Assembly (NCBI RefSeq): GCF_010183535.1
Contig: NC_071330.1
Span: forward strand, 11,823,717-11,887,716
DNA: 64,000 nucleotides
Direction: 5' to 3'
DNA from: Caenorhabditis remanei
Lineage: Eukaryota > Nematoda > Chromadorea > Rhabditida > Rhabditidae
Under the pieces are notes generated by a model, which saw only the letters and a list, made by a program, of their open reading frames with translations, was not told the origin of the DNA and ran no database searches. Both the position numbers and the translations under genes were made by a program. Below are positions 10,674-21,471 of the stretch, piece by piece; position 1 is the stretch's first letter; each line of letters begins with the position of its first letter.

Positions 10674-11633
10674 ATGCCAGCGTACCACTCGAAATTCGAC
10701 ACTGAAATCCGAGTGTTGCCACTGGGTAACACAAATATGGGCAAGTTGCCGATTCGGACCAATTTTAAGGGACCGGCACCGCGTAAGTGTGAAGAAGATG
10801 TGAAATATCGAATGAAATGAAGTTTACGTTTCTGTCCGCATTTCAACATATTTCAGCTGAAAAAACCTCTGAAATATCACTGTTTAGCGGATTTTTATCT
10901 GCTAGAACCCGTAGAATTTGCCAATTGTCTATAAGCAGTAATTACGATACCACAGCTTTGAAAAATTAAATGTTTGTTGAAAAATTTCAACCGAAAACTT
11001 TGAATTTTACGATTTTCCTTTCCAGAAACCACACAAGAGGACATCATCGACGAAGCGCTCAACTACTTCAAGCCGAACATCTTTTTCCGTGAATTTGAGG
11101 TAATTTTGCGCAGGGATAGTTCTCTTCTAACACAAACACTGATTTTCGTCTGAGAAATGCAAAAAAAAATTATGCTTTAAAAAAAACGGTCTCTGTCTTC
11201 ATTTCCCGCTCAAAAATGGGTTTTTTTCTTAAAATTATTCGCACACCACATAATAATCTTTCAGATAAAAGGCCCAGCCGACCGTACGCTCATCTATCTC
11301 ATTTTCTACATCACCGAATGCCTCCGTAAACTTCAAAAAAGTCCCAACAAGATTGCCGGTCAAAAAGATCTCAATGCTCTCGCCCTCTCTCATCTTCTTC
11401 CAATTCCTGGAGAGAACGGATTCCCACTGAATAGTATGTACAAAGCACCACAATCGAAGCCAGATGAAGACGAAATGCGTGCGTATCTTCAACAAATTCG
11501 TCAAGAACTCGGTGTTCGTCTGTGTGAATTGGCATTCCCGGATCCACATGACCGCCCGTCGAAGTGGTGGCTCTGCTTCTCGAGAAGACGTTTCATGGAT
11601 AAGGGACTCGTTGGACAGGGTGTCAATCTTTAA
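10674..11633 (+). CDS. arx-5: Arp2/3 complex subunit 3 (ARPC3, p21)
   Basis: Three exons (10674-10782, about 11026-11099, 11265-11633) join in frame to 183 aa, close to the usual 178 aa. The sequence is diagnostic throughout: MPAYHSKF at the start, LPIRTNFKGPAP, the EDIIDEALNYFKPNIFFREF block, ADRTLIYLIFYITECLRKLQ, IPGENGFPLN, MRAYLQQIRQELGVRLCEL, and the C-terminal KWWLCFSRRRFMDKGL. The protein is a structural subunit of the seven-member complex that nucleates branched actin filaments in the cytoplasm. The gene looks intact and single-copy here, with small introns and a possible spliced-leader acceptor just upstream. C. elegans names this subunit arx-5. Confidence 0.96.
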
Positions 11634-11939
11634 TTTATGCGATAATTTTGTGAAATATTCAGCTAAAAAATTGCTTGGAAATCTCATTAAAATCCAGTTT
11701 CCCTCCTCATTTTTTTGCTGAAATTCTTCTATCTATCCGCATGTGATTCTGTCACTTGTTCTCTATTTCTCCATTCAGAAAATTTTCACCTCATCATTTT
11801 CTCTAAAAATATTCTCTCGCTTTCTCAAAAAATTCATCATTCAATCAATTCAAAACATGTATTTACACTATTTATGTTGTGCTTTAATTGTAAAATTTAT
11901 CAACTCTATGAATGCAATTGTATTGAAAGAAACCCTAGA
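11634..11939. other. Converging 3' ends of arx-5 and the minus-strand gene
   Basis: About 300 bp of T-rich sequence between two convergent stop codons. No further coding signal is visible. Confidence 0.5.
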
Positions 11940-13765
11940 TTACCGACGATAATTATTCTGTTTCGACCCAATCACGGATAACAAAAAGGCGACAGTGTCA
12001 TGAACGACTTCTGGAGATGTGATCTGACATCGTGCCAAATGAGTTCGCACTTCTTCGGGAAGATGATTGACGGGAAGTGTCTGGAAGAAGGGATGTGTGG
12101 GCGAATGGGCATACAAACTGACTTACCGCCAATCTCTCTAGATCTTGTGGGGTAAATGAGCCCATAGATTTACTCAATGCTGCATCTGGAGCAGTTGCAG
12201 AGAGGGCAGTGGTTAAGGACGCTTTGGCAGAGGTGAGAACAGCCAAGTCGACAGGATTTAGTTGCTGAAAAACGTATCTTGATAAGAAAAATTCATTAAA
12301 TTTGGGCAAAATGTCGATTTGCCATGCCACTTTGAAACTCCATAACTCTGCAGCCAAGCACGATATAAACAAGATGTTTAATTTGATCATGTAGCCCTTG
12401 AAATTTACTATATTTTTGTAGTTGATCACTTTTTGATAGCGCTCATGCTTGGCGAGATATAATGCTGTTTAGCTGGAAGGTGTCTATAATTACCTCTCAT
12501 TTCTTTGACTGATTATAACTCCACAACCAATTTAGCTATCAAAAAACTTTCAACTACGAAAATATAGTAAATTTCAAAAGCTACTTTTTTGTAGTTGATC
12601 ACTTTTTGATAATACTTCTGGTTAGCGAGATATGAAGCTCTAAAGCAGAGTGAAGTCGAACTTCAGTTCAAAATCGACGGGAGAGAAGAAGCGGAGCGAG
12701 ATGTCTGCGTCTCTCACAGTCGACAGTGAGCCGGCGAACTCTCTCGCCACTCTCTTCCCCCGTGAGAATAGGGATAAAACCACGGGAAAAGTGAAATTTC
12801 GTCCATTTTGAACCGAATTGGAATCGGAAAAAAGAAAATTCTATTAGAATACAAGATTCTCTATAAGAAAATTTTAAAATTTTAACAAAAATATCTAGTT
12901 TGAGTCAAATTATGGTTCATCAAACTTTTCCCGCAAATCGGAGCTTCCCTTACTGTCACGCTTCTTTGATGCTTTATAACTCTCCTAACAATCTAGATAT
13001 CACGAAACTTTCAGGTAAAAAGATATTGGAAATTTCAAGAGCTACTTTTCAACAGTAGATCATTTTTTATAAGCTCTTCTAGTTTTCGAGATATCCCCGC
13101 TTAAAACCAAAACTCACATGAAATTTATAAACAAAAAACGCTTGCTCAGCGAGTGTATCATTCAAATTCTCCATCATATTCAGTTGATCTTTCTCCGTAC
13201 TTGTCAGTTGATGTCTCACTTGATCAATTATCTCAATTGATCTATCGTATTGATGGAACAAATCTCCCACTTCTTTCTGCTGGTGCTCATCGCAGAAATA
13301 GGCGGTCCTCTCACAAACATATGCTCTCAATCTATCTATTCTCATCGAGTCGATAAATCTATTAATTTTTGAAGATATTGTTGGATCAAATGAGGCCGCC
13401 AAACGGATTCTGGAGAGACATGAACCGGCAGATGGAGATAATGGAAGGGAGGGTTCAGATGGGTAGCCATACTGGTGGGGATCCTGGAAATAGAGAATTT
13501 ACGGGGGTCGAGTGTAGACTTACGAGATTACATGATATCCATGATCCGGACCTGGCGATGGCGGTCCCGTTGGGTAACCTAAATCCTGATGATGCTGGTA
13601 CCCATTCGCCATGTCATCGTGAATATTCTGAAGCTCCTGACCCACTTCGTGATGATAGCTTCCATGGTAACCAGGTGCAGAATGGTCTTGATGATGGGAG
13701 GCTTGATAGTTACAGTAGGCCAAGTGCAGATGGAGAAAAAAGTAGAAAAGAAGGGGATGGAGCAT
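11940..13765 (-). CDS. Predicted secreted protein, unknown function
   Basis: Four exons (13532-13765, 13118-13483, 12127-12264, 11940-12080) join in phase 0 at every junction to 292 aa. Residues 1-18 are a signal peptide (MLHPLLFYFFLHLHLAYC). Residues about 19-115 are rich in His, Gly, Pro and Tyr, with repeated GYP and HHQD words. Residues about 115-200 are predicted helical, with charged coiled-coil-like stretches (KINRFIDSMRIDRLRAYV, DRSIEIIDQVRHQL) and two cysteines (YVCERTAYFCDEH). The C-terminal third (VLTSAKASLTTALSATAP, NHLPEEVRTHLARC) is also helical. The first donor used is GTAATC; the nearby GTAAGT would shift the frame. I recognise no domain. Intron 3 (853 bp) is filled by the AACTACRAAAAT repeat family. 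Confidence 0.75.
12400..13090. repeat. AACTACAAAAAT/TGTAGTTGA hairpin repeats in an intron
   Basis: Several degenerate copies of a block in which an AACTACGAAAATAT word is followed by its complement (TTTTTGTAGTTGATCACTTT) about 50 bases later, each with a 'GCGAGATAT' tail. Related copies occur near 14440-14620, 38690-38760, 39600-39640, 42390-42480, 45868-46088, 49540-49580 and 57660-57730. A GACGCAGA-type tract (about 12660-12740) is attached, as it is in several other copies. Confidence 0.7.
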
Positions 13766-14664
13766 TTTCAGACAACGTTAAGGGAGATTTCAGAACGCGT
13801 GGTGTCACAACAAAACCTTCTCACGGCTAAGCCCTACTACCAGATACCTCCATCACTCTACGGGAAAAATAGGAAAAAAAGAGGGAAAATCCGGATACTC
13901 TCTTATCCCGACGTCAAAAATATATGGATTCCGAATCGAAAGTGATTGACGATGCATGACGGTCTCTTCTTCTCTCGGTGGCAACTACTATGGGTGACAA
14001 ACAAAAAATGGGGGACTTGACACGTAATTTTATGTTTTTTCATTTGGAGAATACATAAAAATAGTGGGTTACAAATTGATGAATGGGGTGTGTTGGAACG
14101 GAGAAAAGGGAAAGTTTTGATTTTTGGTTAGCTCGTAAATCTACACGAAGCCGCGTAAATCGACACAGCCTGAATAAACATTTTTTCATATTTTTACGTG
14201 AAATTCCGCCAGAAAACTTTTTTAAAAAACCGCATAGATCAATCAAAGGGTCGTCCCATCTCATTTCCATTTATATTTATCTGTTTTTGGTTTCGCTGTT
14301 TCTGAAAACAAGCCGAGTTGACTGTGTGAACAGTATGTGCTTTTGCCGAAGGAAAACTAGTCAAAGAGTGAGTGGGTTTATCTAAACAAAGGGATGATGG
14401 ACCAAGAAGTGATCAACAAAGAAAATGTAGAGAATTTGTTGGGCTATATTTTAGTAGTTTATAACTTTTTGGTAGCGGTATTGGTTGCGGAGATATGACG
14501 CTTTGAAGTTGGAAATGCCTTACAAAGGGCGTAATTACTTTAATGCATCAGAACTCCCGAACCATAAAGGCTACCAGACAGCTGTCAATTACAGAAATAC
14601 AGCTCTTTAAATTTTTTAAAATTTAAAAGTTAGTTGTTTCTTTCTATCTCCCCTGATATTCCAG
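13766..14664. other. Mixed intergenic/possible 5' region
   Basis: No confirmed exon. It holds CGTAAATCTACACG words (about 14128-14165) and one copy of the TAGTTTATAACTTTTTGGTAGC repeat (about 14440-14510). A short in-frame candidate first exon for the next gene (ATGATGGACCAAGAAGTG, from about 14391) exists but has only a weak GTAGAG donor. Confidence 0.4.
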
Positions 14665-15488
14665 GAAGAAGCCATTGATTCCAGTCGTCGCGGTGACAAC
14701 AGTCGAAAGCAATGTCGCGACCAACCGTTGGCTGCTCCACAAAATCAAATGGGTCAACAACAATTACAACAACAGAACCAGCAACAATCCGCCCGTCACG
14801 CGAATCATAACAATAATAATAATCAGGAGAAACGAGGAGAGAAGAAAGGAAAGAAGGAGAAAACTGTTCCGAGAGGAAAGGGTTTGACGAAGAAGAGAGG
14901 CAGAAGTGAGTTGGGATAAGAGGGGGGCGTTGAGGTTATGGAGTCAGTTTGATGATATGGCACGTGACCTATATTATTAGAAAGCTGAGAATCCGCTGAT
15001 TCTAAATATTTATTCAATTTTTGTCCTCAAGGTTGATATTCAAGAAAAATGAGGTCAAAGTTTGGACCACTGACGTTCGTAAGGGAATGACATGCCAGTA
15101 TTCCAAACTTTGACCTCGTTTTTCTTGAATACCAGGATTCGAAGGCAAACATTTAATATAAATTTTTTTTGGAATCAGCGTATTCTCAAATTTCCAATGA
15201 TATAGGTCACGTCCCATAACTCCAAACTGACATCACGACCTTCCCTAGTGAGAGCAGTGTAGCTGGAGAGCAGTGAGCAAGCTAGTCAATTCAAAAAATA
15301 TATAAAGAAGTTTAGTTTTGTTTGCAGGAACACGTGAGGACGACACTATTTCGAATGTAAGTTCCTCCATTTTCTTTTTGGAATCTACTCTCTCACTTCG
15401 AATGTTCCAGATCCCCGACGAGATGCCCGATCTGGAGATCACCCGTGAGCACGCCGAGCCATTCTACACGGATGAGCAATTGATGTAG
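14665..15488 (+). CDS. Asn/Gln- and Lys-rich low-complexity protein (3' part)
   Basis: Exons 14665-14905, 15328-15356 and 15411-15488 join in frame and end in TAG. The 5' end is not resolved, because the first listed exon begins at a good acceptor (TATTCCAG) in phase 0 with no clear start before it. The visible 115 residues run from an acidic-basic start (EEAIDSSRRGDNSRK), through a Gln/Asn run (QQQLQQQNQQQ then NHNNNNNQ) and a lysine-rich segment (KRGEKKGKKEK, KGLTKKRGR), to an acidic tail (DDTISNIPDEMPDLEITREH) ending YTDEQLM. This composition suits an RNA-binding or nuclear low-complexity protein, but I do not recognise the family. The first intron shown contains a foldback MITE. Confidence 0.6.
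14929..15245. mobile_element. Foldback MITE inside an intron
   Basis: The outer arms TATGGAGTCAGTTTGATGAT (left) and ATAACTCCAAACTGACATC (right) are inverted, as are the inner words GGCACGTGACCTAT/ATAGGTCACGTCCC and TTCAAGAAAAATGAGGTCAA/TTTGACCTCGTTTTTCTTGA. At about 317 bp with no coding capacity, it sits between exons 14665-14905 and 15328-15356. Confidence 0.75.
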
Positions 15489-15611
15489 AGAAGAAATAAT
15501 CGTTATTTTAGATCTACTGATTTACTTGCCTGGGAATATTAATGAAGCGATTTATTTTATGTCTGAATGTCCACAAATTATTTATTCACAAAAAAGAGGA
15601 ATTGATGGTTG

Positions 15612-15865
15612 TTATTCTGGTCTCGGACCACAAACATCCTCCGCGTCGATCACTTCTCGATGGTATTTGCCACATTTGCTGCATTTGTAGGTGTAGATTT
15701 CTGAAACAAGAAACAATTAATAGTAGTTAGGACTACAGCATAAAATCAAAACATTTCTGAAACCCAAATATGAACCAATAACTTAATGGGCCAACCGTTC
15801 TCTTCAGATTCCGCTGGCAGGTAGACCATATCCTGACCACAACATTTTGTAGAATGGGAACCCAT
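15612..15865 (-). CDS. Cys-rich zinc-ribbon-like microprotein (copy 1)
   Basis: The last exon (15612-15700) encodes IYTYKCSKCGKYHREV and ends in VCGPRPE. The first exon starts at 15865 with MGSHSTKCCGQDMVYLPAES. The CC pair plus the later CxxC resembles a small zinc ribbon, and the layout matches the second copy at 16514-16937. The joining donor is unclear. A GTTGGC site gives an open frame, while the position equivalent to copy 2's donor has lost its GT, so this copy may be mis-spliced or decaying. The family is not one I can name. Total length would be about 55-60 aa. Confidence 0.5.
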
Positions 15866-16513
15866 CTTGAATTCAACGAATAATAACAGAGAAATGTGTT
15901 ATGCCTTCAGCTAGACTGCCTCTCTTTTATAGGAACAATATTTGCGGAAGTTCTTCGAAAATTTTGAAATTCTTCTTCAAATTTTCTTTCGGGTTGACTG
16001 ACAGATGTGCAAAAATGCACATGACAGACTACCATCGTGGTCAAAGAATGGAAATTGCGGTTGACAACAAGACAAAAATTGCTTCCCGATCGTTGTAGTT
16101 TATGACAGTGAGCAATACGAAAATGTCAAATTGCTAAGATTGTGAAATTTCCGGTTGCGTCGCCAAAGTGACAAATTTTATATTATCACCTGTGTGTTTT
16201 GAGACTTTGAATTACAGTATCTACACACTCCATAAAAATTAGCAATTTGAGATAATTAGTGAGGTCGTGGTACACACAAAGTTGACCGTTTGCAACTGAA
16301 AACTGCAAGTGGGGCATTCATTATGATCATTACTGTATTTCAGTTCAGAGGTAAAACCAATATTTTCTGAGAAAAGTTTTTTATTCAGAGAGTAATACGG
16401 TTGAAATGATGAATAATATCAATATTGTAATAAAAATTATTCATAATAATGGAAGTTTGATATTCATTGAGTCGATGATGAAGCACGGCTGAACCAAAGA
16501 AGATGATGTCATT
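15866..16513. other. Spacer between microprotein genes
   Basis: AT-rich. An inverted word pair (GATGTGCAAAAATGCACATGA, about 16003-16023) forms a short hairpin. No gene is supported. Confidence 0.4.
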
Positions 16514-16937
16514 TCAGAAGAGCTGAAAAAAAACCATTTAAAATCATCAAAAATTTATGAATCATCCTTACATCTTTAGTGTTGACAACATCTCGTTTGT
16601 AGCTTCCGCACTTGCTGCATTTGTACGTGTAGACTTCTGGAATAAAAGATTGTTAGGTCTCACCCCGAAAACTGTATAAAATTTGACTTTCAGGATCTAG
16701 ATCACATCGAAATCAGCATAAAACTACGCCTGAATGTTATCGAATCTGGATGAAAAAAATAATAAAAAAGAAAGATTTCTCCTAAATATTTTAAAAACAG
16801 ATTTCAGACTAATTATTTTGACCAATTTTGTAATTGATCTTGTAAAAAAAGCAACAAAAAAACTCACTAATATAAGAATCGGTGCTGGATTCCTCTGGAA
16901 CGTATTTCATTGTCTCTCCACAACACTTCTCAGGCAT
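16514..16937 (-). CDS. Cys-rich zinc-ribbon-like microprotein (copy 2)
   Basis: Exons 16868-16937, 16572-16636 and 16514-16522 join in frame to a 47-aa protein. It starts MPEKCCGETMKYVPEESS, has the core KVYTYKCSKCGSYKRDV and ends DLF. The CC at residues 5-6 and the CxxC near 30-33 could bind one zinc ion. The same layout occurs in copy 1 about 1 kb away on the same strand, which argues that both are real duplicated genes despite their size. The final exon is only three codons, so an alternative 3' end is possible. Function is unknown. Confidence 0.55.
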
Positions 16938-17567
16938 TTTGACAGTAGTTTGAAAATAGGAGTTAGAAATGAATAACCTAGAAGATCCCCTTTTATACAG
17001 AGACTTACACTGAGCAATTGCTATGGCATGGTAAAGATTCAAGGGATGGTGTTCGTTGTCTTGCTCATGTTAAATACATTCAGACATGTGTCAGAGCGTT
17101 GAATGACATGATACACAGACAGAAATAGATTTGAAGAAAGAGAAGAAAAAGAAGAAAAAATAAAGGTTTCAAATGAAAGGGGGATCTAACTATTGGTATA
17201 TAGGAAAACATTTTCTTGGGTTTTCGAAAGTCGAATGAAAAATCACAAACCGTAATTTGACATCAGTGGTTATAAAACTGAATTAACATTTGTAAACGAC
17301 TGTAACTAAAATCAGTTTAAATTTTCCATAAACTTTTTTGAAGGAAATCTACACAAAGTCTTCGAGAATCAACATCTCTTCGAAACAATACAGGTTAATC
17401 AGACTCCGTTACGTTTTGAAACCAGATATTTGGAAACCGTGTCATTTCGAAACCAGACGCTTCGAAACCATGACATTTCGACACTAACCGTGGAAAATAT
17501 GTATACTGACAGAGAGTTATTTCGCGATCTAATAAAAGTTAGAAGGAAATTGCACAATTTTTCATTT
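16938..17567. other. Spacer upstream of the LTR element
   Basis: No gene is seen. TTTCGAAACCAGACGCTTCG-type words (about 17410-17485) belong to the same degenerate 'GAAACCAGACATTTCGA' repeat family seen near 9000, 33880 and 54000. Confidence 0.45.
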
Positions 17568-17988
17568 TGTAAGGTATTCGGTCAATACCTTAGGCCTGCT
17601 AGCTGTCTTAACCAATCCCCCTTCCAACCCTCTATCTCTAACCATTACAATCTTACACTTTCCAGGTCGAAACTGCTCGCATTCGCTCACAGTCTCCCCC
17701 ACACATCATCCTAGGCCTGCCATTGTCATCACCAACACCGACACCACAACGACACTCCGCTGTTCCTGTCTTTCCCGCTCATCACCGGAGGCGCCACTAA
17801 TTCTCACCCATTAACTCCGCCCATTTCTCACCCTATATAAGCCATCGTTTCTCGTTATCTAGGCAGTCTTACGGGGTCCCTGCCCGAGACCAACTTCTCT
17901 CATGTTTTCCGCCTTTAACCATTTAATTGTAAACGTTAAGTCTCTTTAATAAACTAGTAGTTCAGTACAAAAGTCTTGCGTTGTTACT
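17568..17988 (+). repeat. 5' LTR
   Basis: Starts TGTAAGGTATTCGGTCAATA and ends TCTTGCGTTGTTACT. It contains a TATA box (CCTATATAAGCC, about 17831-17842) and a polyadenylation signal (AATAAA, about 17948), giving the U3-R-U5 order. It matches 25705-26125 in sequence and length. Confidence 0.92.
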
Positions 17989-18006
17989 GGTAGCAGCGAC
18001 CTAGGT
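17987..18006 (+). other. Primer-binding site
   Basis: TGGTAGCAGCGACC follows the 5' LTR directly. It starts TGG, as expected for pairing with the CCA end of a tRNA (complement ends GCTACCA). The priming tRNA cannot be named without a search. Confidence 0.6.
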
Positions 18007-18315
18007 TTTTCTTTTCTTTAGACTAACTTATAAAGACCCACCCACGCTTCCCACTCGTACTTTCTACTCTTTCTGTTTATTAGCTTTGGCTCGGGACCAT
18101 ACCCCGTTCTCTTTTCGTTTACACCCTCCCACCCACCCCTTTCTGTAGACAGCGCGCGTCTTCTTTTAGGTTCTTGTCTGGTGTAGGTTTAGGTTAGGTG
18201 TCTTGAATTCTCGATGGGAGAATTTGGCGTAAGATGCGCGTCCGTTTCTATTAGTCTCGTTTAGATCTTGTCACGCTTCTTTTCGTTTCTTAATATTTCG
18301 GTCAGCGTATTCGAA

Positions 18316-18327
18316 GGTAGTAATACC
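18316..18327 (+). other. GNRA-tetraloop hairpin motif, copy in leader
   Basis: GGTA-GTAA-TACC, flanked by TTCGAA and GACGT. It lies upstream of the Gag ATG. The same flanks and a compensated stem recur at 19549-19560 and 22078-22089. Confidence 0.5.
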
Positions 18328-18477
18328 GACGTTCTGCCGATAAAATTATCGATTTTATCCATATACCCGGCTTCGGCCAATCGCTCCTTTTCCGGCAGCA
18401 CATGGGCTGCTGGAATTAATTCGTTTCCTCTTTTGCAGGTAATTCTTAGTTCGGTTCATCAATCGGAGCGTTCAACA

Positions 18478-21471
18478 ATGTCCCGTCGTGGACATGGTGA
18501 TACCCGCCCTCCATGGGCAGTTACGGCGTCGGCTGGTAGAGTCACGGACAATTCGACAGTCACTCCGCAGCACATTTCGGCTGTCAAGAGAGCAGTGGCA
18601 TCTGATCTCACCTGGATCAAGGAGCATCTGGAGGACTCTATCGCCGAGAAAATGAGGAATCTTGAAGGAGCAATCAACATGACGCAACAACAAGTCAAGG
18701 AGGCAGAGGGCAAAGCAGTTGCCATGGAGGAGAAGCTGGAGGATGTGCTCACCCAGTTTGGGATTCTGTCCGAGAGCTTCAAGAAGCTTCAGGAGACTGC
18801 GGTTTGCGAAGGCGTTAAACCCGACGCAGCGGTTCTCCTAGGAAACTTCGTTCCTCACCCGATGTCCTTTTCTAACGTGCCTTCGGCAAATGGTTCCGCA
18901 TCGAACCTGGCTTTCAATGCTAATGAGGAGCTGCCGAGAGCGTCAACACCAATGTCAATCAATGGGATCAGCGGCAACCACGATATGCAAGTGGAGATGC
19001 CAAATGTGTACTATGACGGAGACAAGGAAATAGACATTTCCGCTATTGCGGAGGAAGTCGTGACAATGGCTGGGAATCCAGCACAGCAGGAATCTGGTCT
19101 GCAACCGGTGCAGAATGAACTGGGATCAGATGTGAACACAATGCAGTTAGCATTGGTTGGACAGGCGCAAGAAGCGTCAGTGGTCAGCGAAAGCGACGGG
19201 ACTCCAGTAGTCGGTGAGGAGGGGTGTTCCCTTGATAATCACGATAAGATGCAGTCGTCAACAGTTGGGTCGGCGACGGTTCAGACGGAACCTGTGCTTG
19301 CTTCAAGGCTGAGCAAAAGTGCCAAGAAGAAGCTGAAGAAACAAAAGAAGAGAGATGCGAAGATGATCGCACTGGACGGTTCTACACCGATTGGATCGGA
19401 TGAGAGTCGTGAGAGCACTCTGGAAAACGAGTCCTCGTTGAATATCGCTTCTGCACCGATTGGAGCTGATCAGGAACATGGTCCTGAGGGGTCTTCTGGA
19501 GTTGGAGACGCAAAGGTAAGCCCTGTTTTCACTGACACGGTATGCGAAGGTCGCAAGACCAACGTGGTGTCTAGTGATAACGTTAAGGGAGATGACAAAA
19601 ACATTTTAACCGAGCTTGGCTCAAATACTGAAACACTTCCACGTGTTATGGCAATTTCATTGGCGGATGCTGCACAGATCACGCCGTATAGTGGATCCAG
19701 CAAAGAGGATCTGAATGCTTTTATTCGGTCTTTTCAAGACAGGTTCAATCTGACGGAAGATGCTACGAAACCTGAAAATAAGGTAAGGTTTCTGCTCGCT
19801 TATCTCCGCGATGAAGCGAGGGATACTGTACAGGAAATTCTGGATAAGAAGAACGATGCCACGTTCGACGAATTGGTCGGTGAACTAAAGAAGAGATTCG
19901 CACATTCGGCGATGGGTGATCGTTATCGTGAACAACTGCGTTCAAGAAAGATGCGTCCTGATGAGACGGTGGAAGAATTTTACAGAGCTATCACACGCTT
20001 GGTGAAACAAATTCACAACAGTACAACGACGGATACTGCTAAGGACAGCATTTTCGAGCATTTCTTGTTTGGTCTACGGGACAATATGAAGATGGGTGTC
20101 AAGCTACACAAGCCGAAGAACCCTCGTGAGGCTCTGGAAGCAGCACTCGATGTTGAAGCCATGTTGCCACCAACAAATTCTGAAAGCGAGTTGTTGGCTG
20201 AGCTGAAAGCAATAGCTGCTAGTGTGCAAGGGAAGCCTTGGAACAATGGATCCTCGAGTACACAGGAAGGCGGAAGCAATCAGAATCGCTTCAACAATGG
20301 CCAAGGAAATGGTAACTACAGAAAGAAAGGAACATGTCACTACTGTAAGAAAGAAGGACACTTTGTTAGAGAATGTCTCAAGAGAGCTAGAGACCACCAG
20401 TCAAGAAACAAGATGAATCCGGTGGACAACCATCGTCAACAACAACCTCAGGTAAAGCAAGCAATGGCAAGTTCGACGGAGCTGGAATACCAGGCAAAGA
20501 TCAAGGCTCTGACCGAGCAGGTGGACTTGTTGAAGCGACGCAACGATCAGATCACAGCAGATCAATACGAAACTGATCGGATGCAGTGTTACATGTTACA
20601 ACATGCGAACGAAACAACGGTCGAGCAGGGCACATCATCTCGACCTGGACAGTATGTAACTCCGCAGATACTCGTCAGAGCGGAAGGTATACCTTGTTGG
20701 GCACTCATAGACACTGGAGCAAGCGTGTCAGTGGCTACCCGAGCTGTTGCTAAGCTTCTGGGAGTTGCCAGATTTGAACCAAACAGCGCTAATACGATTG
20801 TAGGCGTCGGGGGCAACACGGTCCCGGTTATCGGATCTGCATTGATCACATTCAGGATTGGAGCAACCTTGATTGAACACCGAATTCGTTTTATGGAGGA
20901 TTCGAGCTCGCAGACATCACATGAAGAATCCGATTTCATATTGGGAATCGACATCTTGTCGCGTTTGGCGTTTCTACAATTTGACTACCACAATCGGAGA
21001 ATTGTCATCGGTAGTAGCACATTGTCCATGAGGACTGGTCGACAAGCCGAAGTTGTTAGTACAAGATCGGAGGCGGAGAATCAAGACCTCTGCGAAATGG
21101 AGAGGAAGGAGGAAATAATTCCTTCCGATCAGGTTGCGAAGAGTGGTGTACTAAGCGAACACCCAGCCTTTGGCACCATTTGCGAATGTGGAAACACAGA
21201 CGCGGTGCGTTCGGGCAAAGAAAGAAATAACACGAAAATTTGTAACAAATTCCCACGGGAGATTAATGCAGCGAAAGAAGCGAACGGATTGGATGATCCA
21301 CACTACGGAGGTTCTTTGGAGGAGAAATGGACAGGAGAAACACGCCAAGATGAAGCAAAAATCGAGGAAAACGAGAAATTACAGGAGTTCTCTGACGAAA
21401 ACCCAACAACGAACAGTACCGAGAACATACGCGAAGATTGTCAACAAATTACGGAAGCATTCGATTGCTGA
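18478..21471 (+). CDS. Gag polyprotein with zinc knuckle and aspartic protease
   Basis: This 997-aa structural polyprotein would form the element's particle. The ATG at 18478 (MSRRGHGDTRPPWAV) is chosen because the frame before it has no ATG. Residues about 1-120 contain a helical segment (VKRAVASDLTWIKEHLEDSI, VKEAEGKAVAMEEKLEDVL). Residues about 120-400 are acidic and low-complexity, with a lysine cluster KSAKKKLKKQKKRD. The Ty3/Gypsy retrotransposon Gag domain spans about 405-555 (FIRSFQDRFNLTED, ELKKRFAHSAMGDRYREQL, VEEFYRAITRLVKQI). A CCHC knuckle (CHYCKKEGHFVREC) lies near 620. A retropepsin-like domain starts near 740 with active site ALIDTGASVSVA and later FILGIDILSRL. After the protease the frame continues about 130 charged residues and stops. 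No polymerase follows. Confidence 0.9.
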   Translation: MSRRGHGDTRPPWAVTASAGRVTDNSTVTPQHISAVKRAVASDLTWIKEHLEDSIAEKMRNLEGAINMTQQQVKEAEGKAVAMEEKLEDVLTQFGILSESFKKLQETAVCEGVKPDAAVLLGNFVPHPMSFSNVPSANGSASNLAFNANEELPRASTPMSINGISGNHDMQVEMPNVYYDGDKEIDISAIAEEVVTMAGNPAQQESGLQPVQNELGSDVNTMQLALVGQAQEASVVSESDGTPVVGEEGCSLDNHDKMQSSTVGSATVQTEPVLASRLSKSAKKKLKKQKKRDAKMIALDGSTPIGSDESRESTLENESSLNIASAPIGADQEHGPEGSSGVGDAKVSPVFTDTVCEGRKTNVVSSDNVKGDDKNILTELGSNTETLPRVMAISLADAAQITPYSGSSKEDLNAFIRSFQDRFNLTEDATKPENKVRFLLAYLRDEARDTVQEILDKKNDATFDELVGELKKRFAHSAMGDRYREQLRSRKMRPDETVEEFYRAITRLVKQIHNSTTTDTAKDSIFEHFLFGLRDNMKMGVKLHKPKNPREALEAALDVEAMLPPTNSESELLAELKAIAASVQGKPWNNGSSSTQEGGSNQNRFNNGQGNGNYRKKGTCHYCKKEGHFVRECLKRARDHQSRNKMNPVDNHRQQQPQVKQAMASSTELEYQAKIKALTEQVDLLKRRNDQITADQYETDRMQCYMLQHANETTVEQGTSSRPGQYVTPQILVRAEGIPCWALIDTGASVSVATRAVAKLLGVARFEPNSANTIVGVGGNTVPVIGSALITFRIGATLIEHRIRFMEDSSSQTSHEESDFILGIDILSRLAFLQFDYHNRRIVIGSSTLSMRTGRQAEVVSTRSEAENQDLCEMERKEEIIPSDQVAKSGVLSEHPAFGTICECGNTDAVRSGKERNNTKICNKFPREINAAKEANGLDDPHYGGSLEEKWTGETRQDEAKIEENEKLQEFSDENPTTNSTENIREDCQQITEAFDC
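19549..19560 (+). other. GNRA-tetraloop hairpin motif, copy in gag
   Basis: GGTC-GCAA-GACC with flanks TGCGAA and AACGT. It lies inside the Gag frame, where it encodes part of CEGRKTNVV. Confidence 0.5.

Noticed and set aside
18268..18477. N-terminal extension of Gag
   Set aside because: The frame is open but has no ATG; translation most likely starts at 18478.
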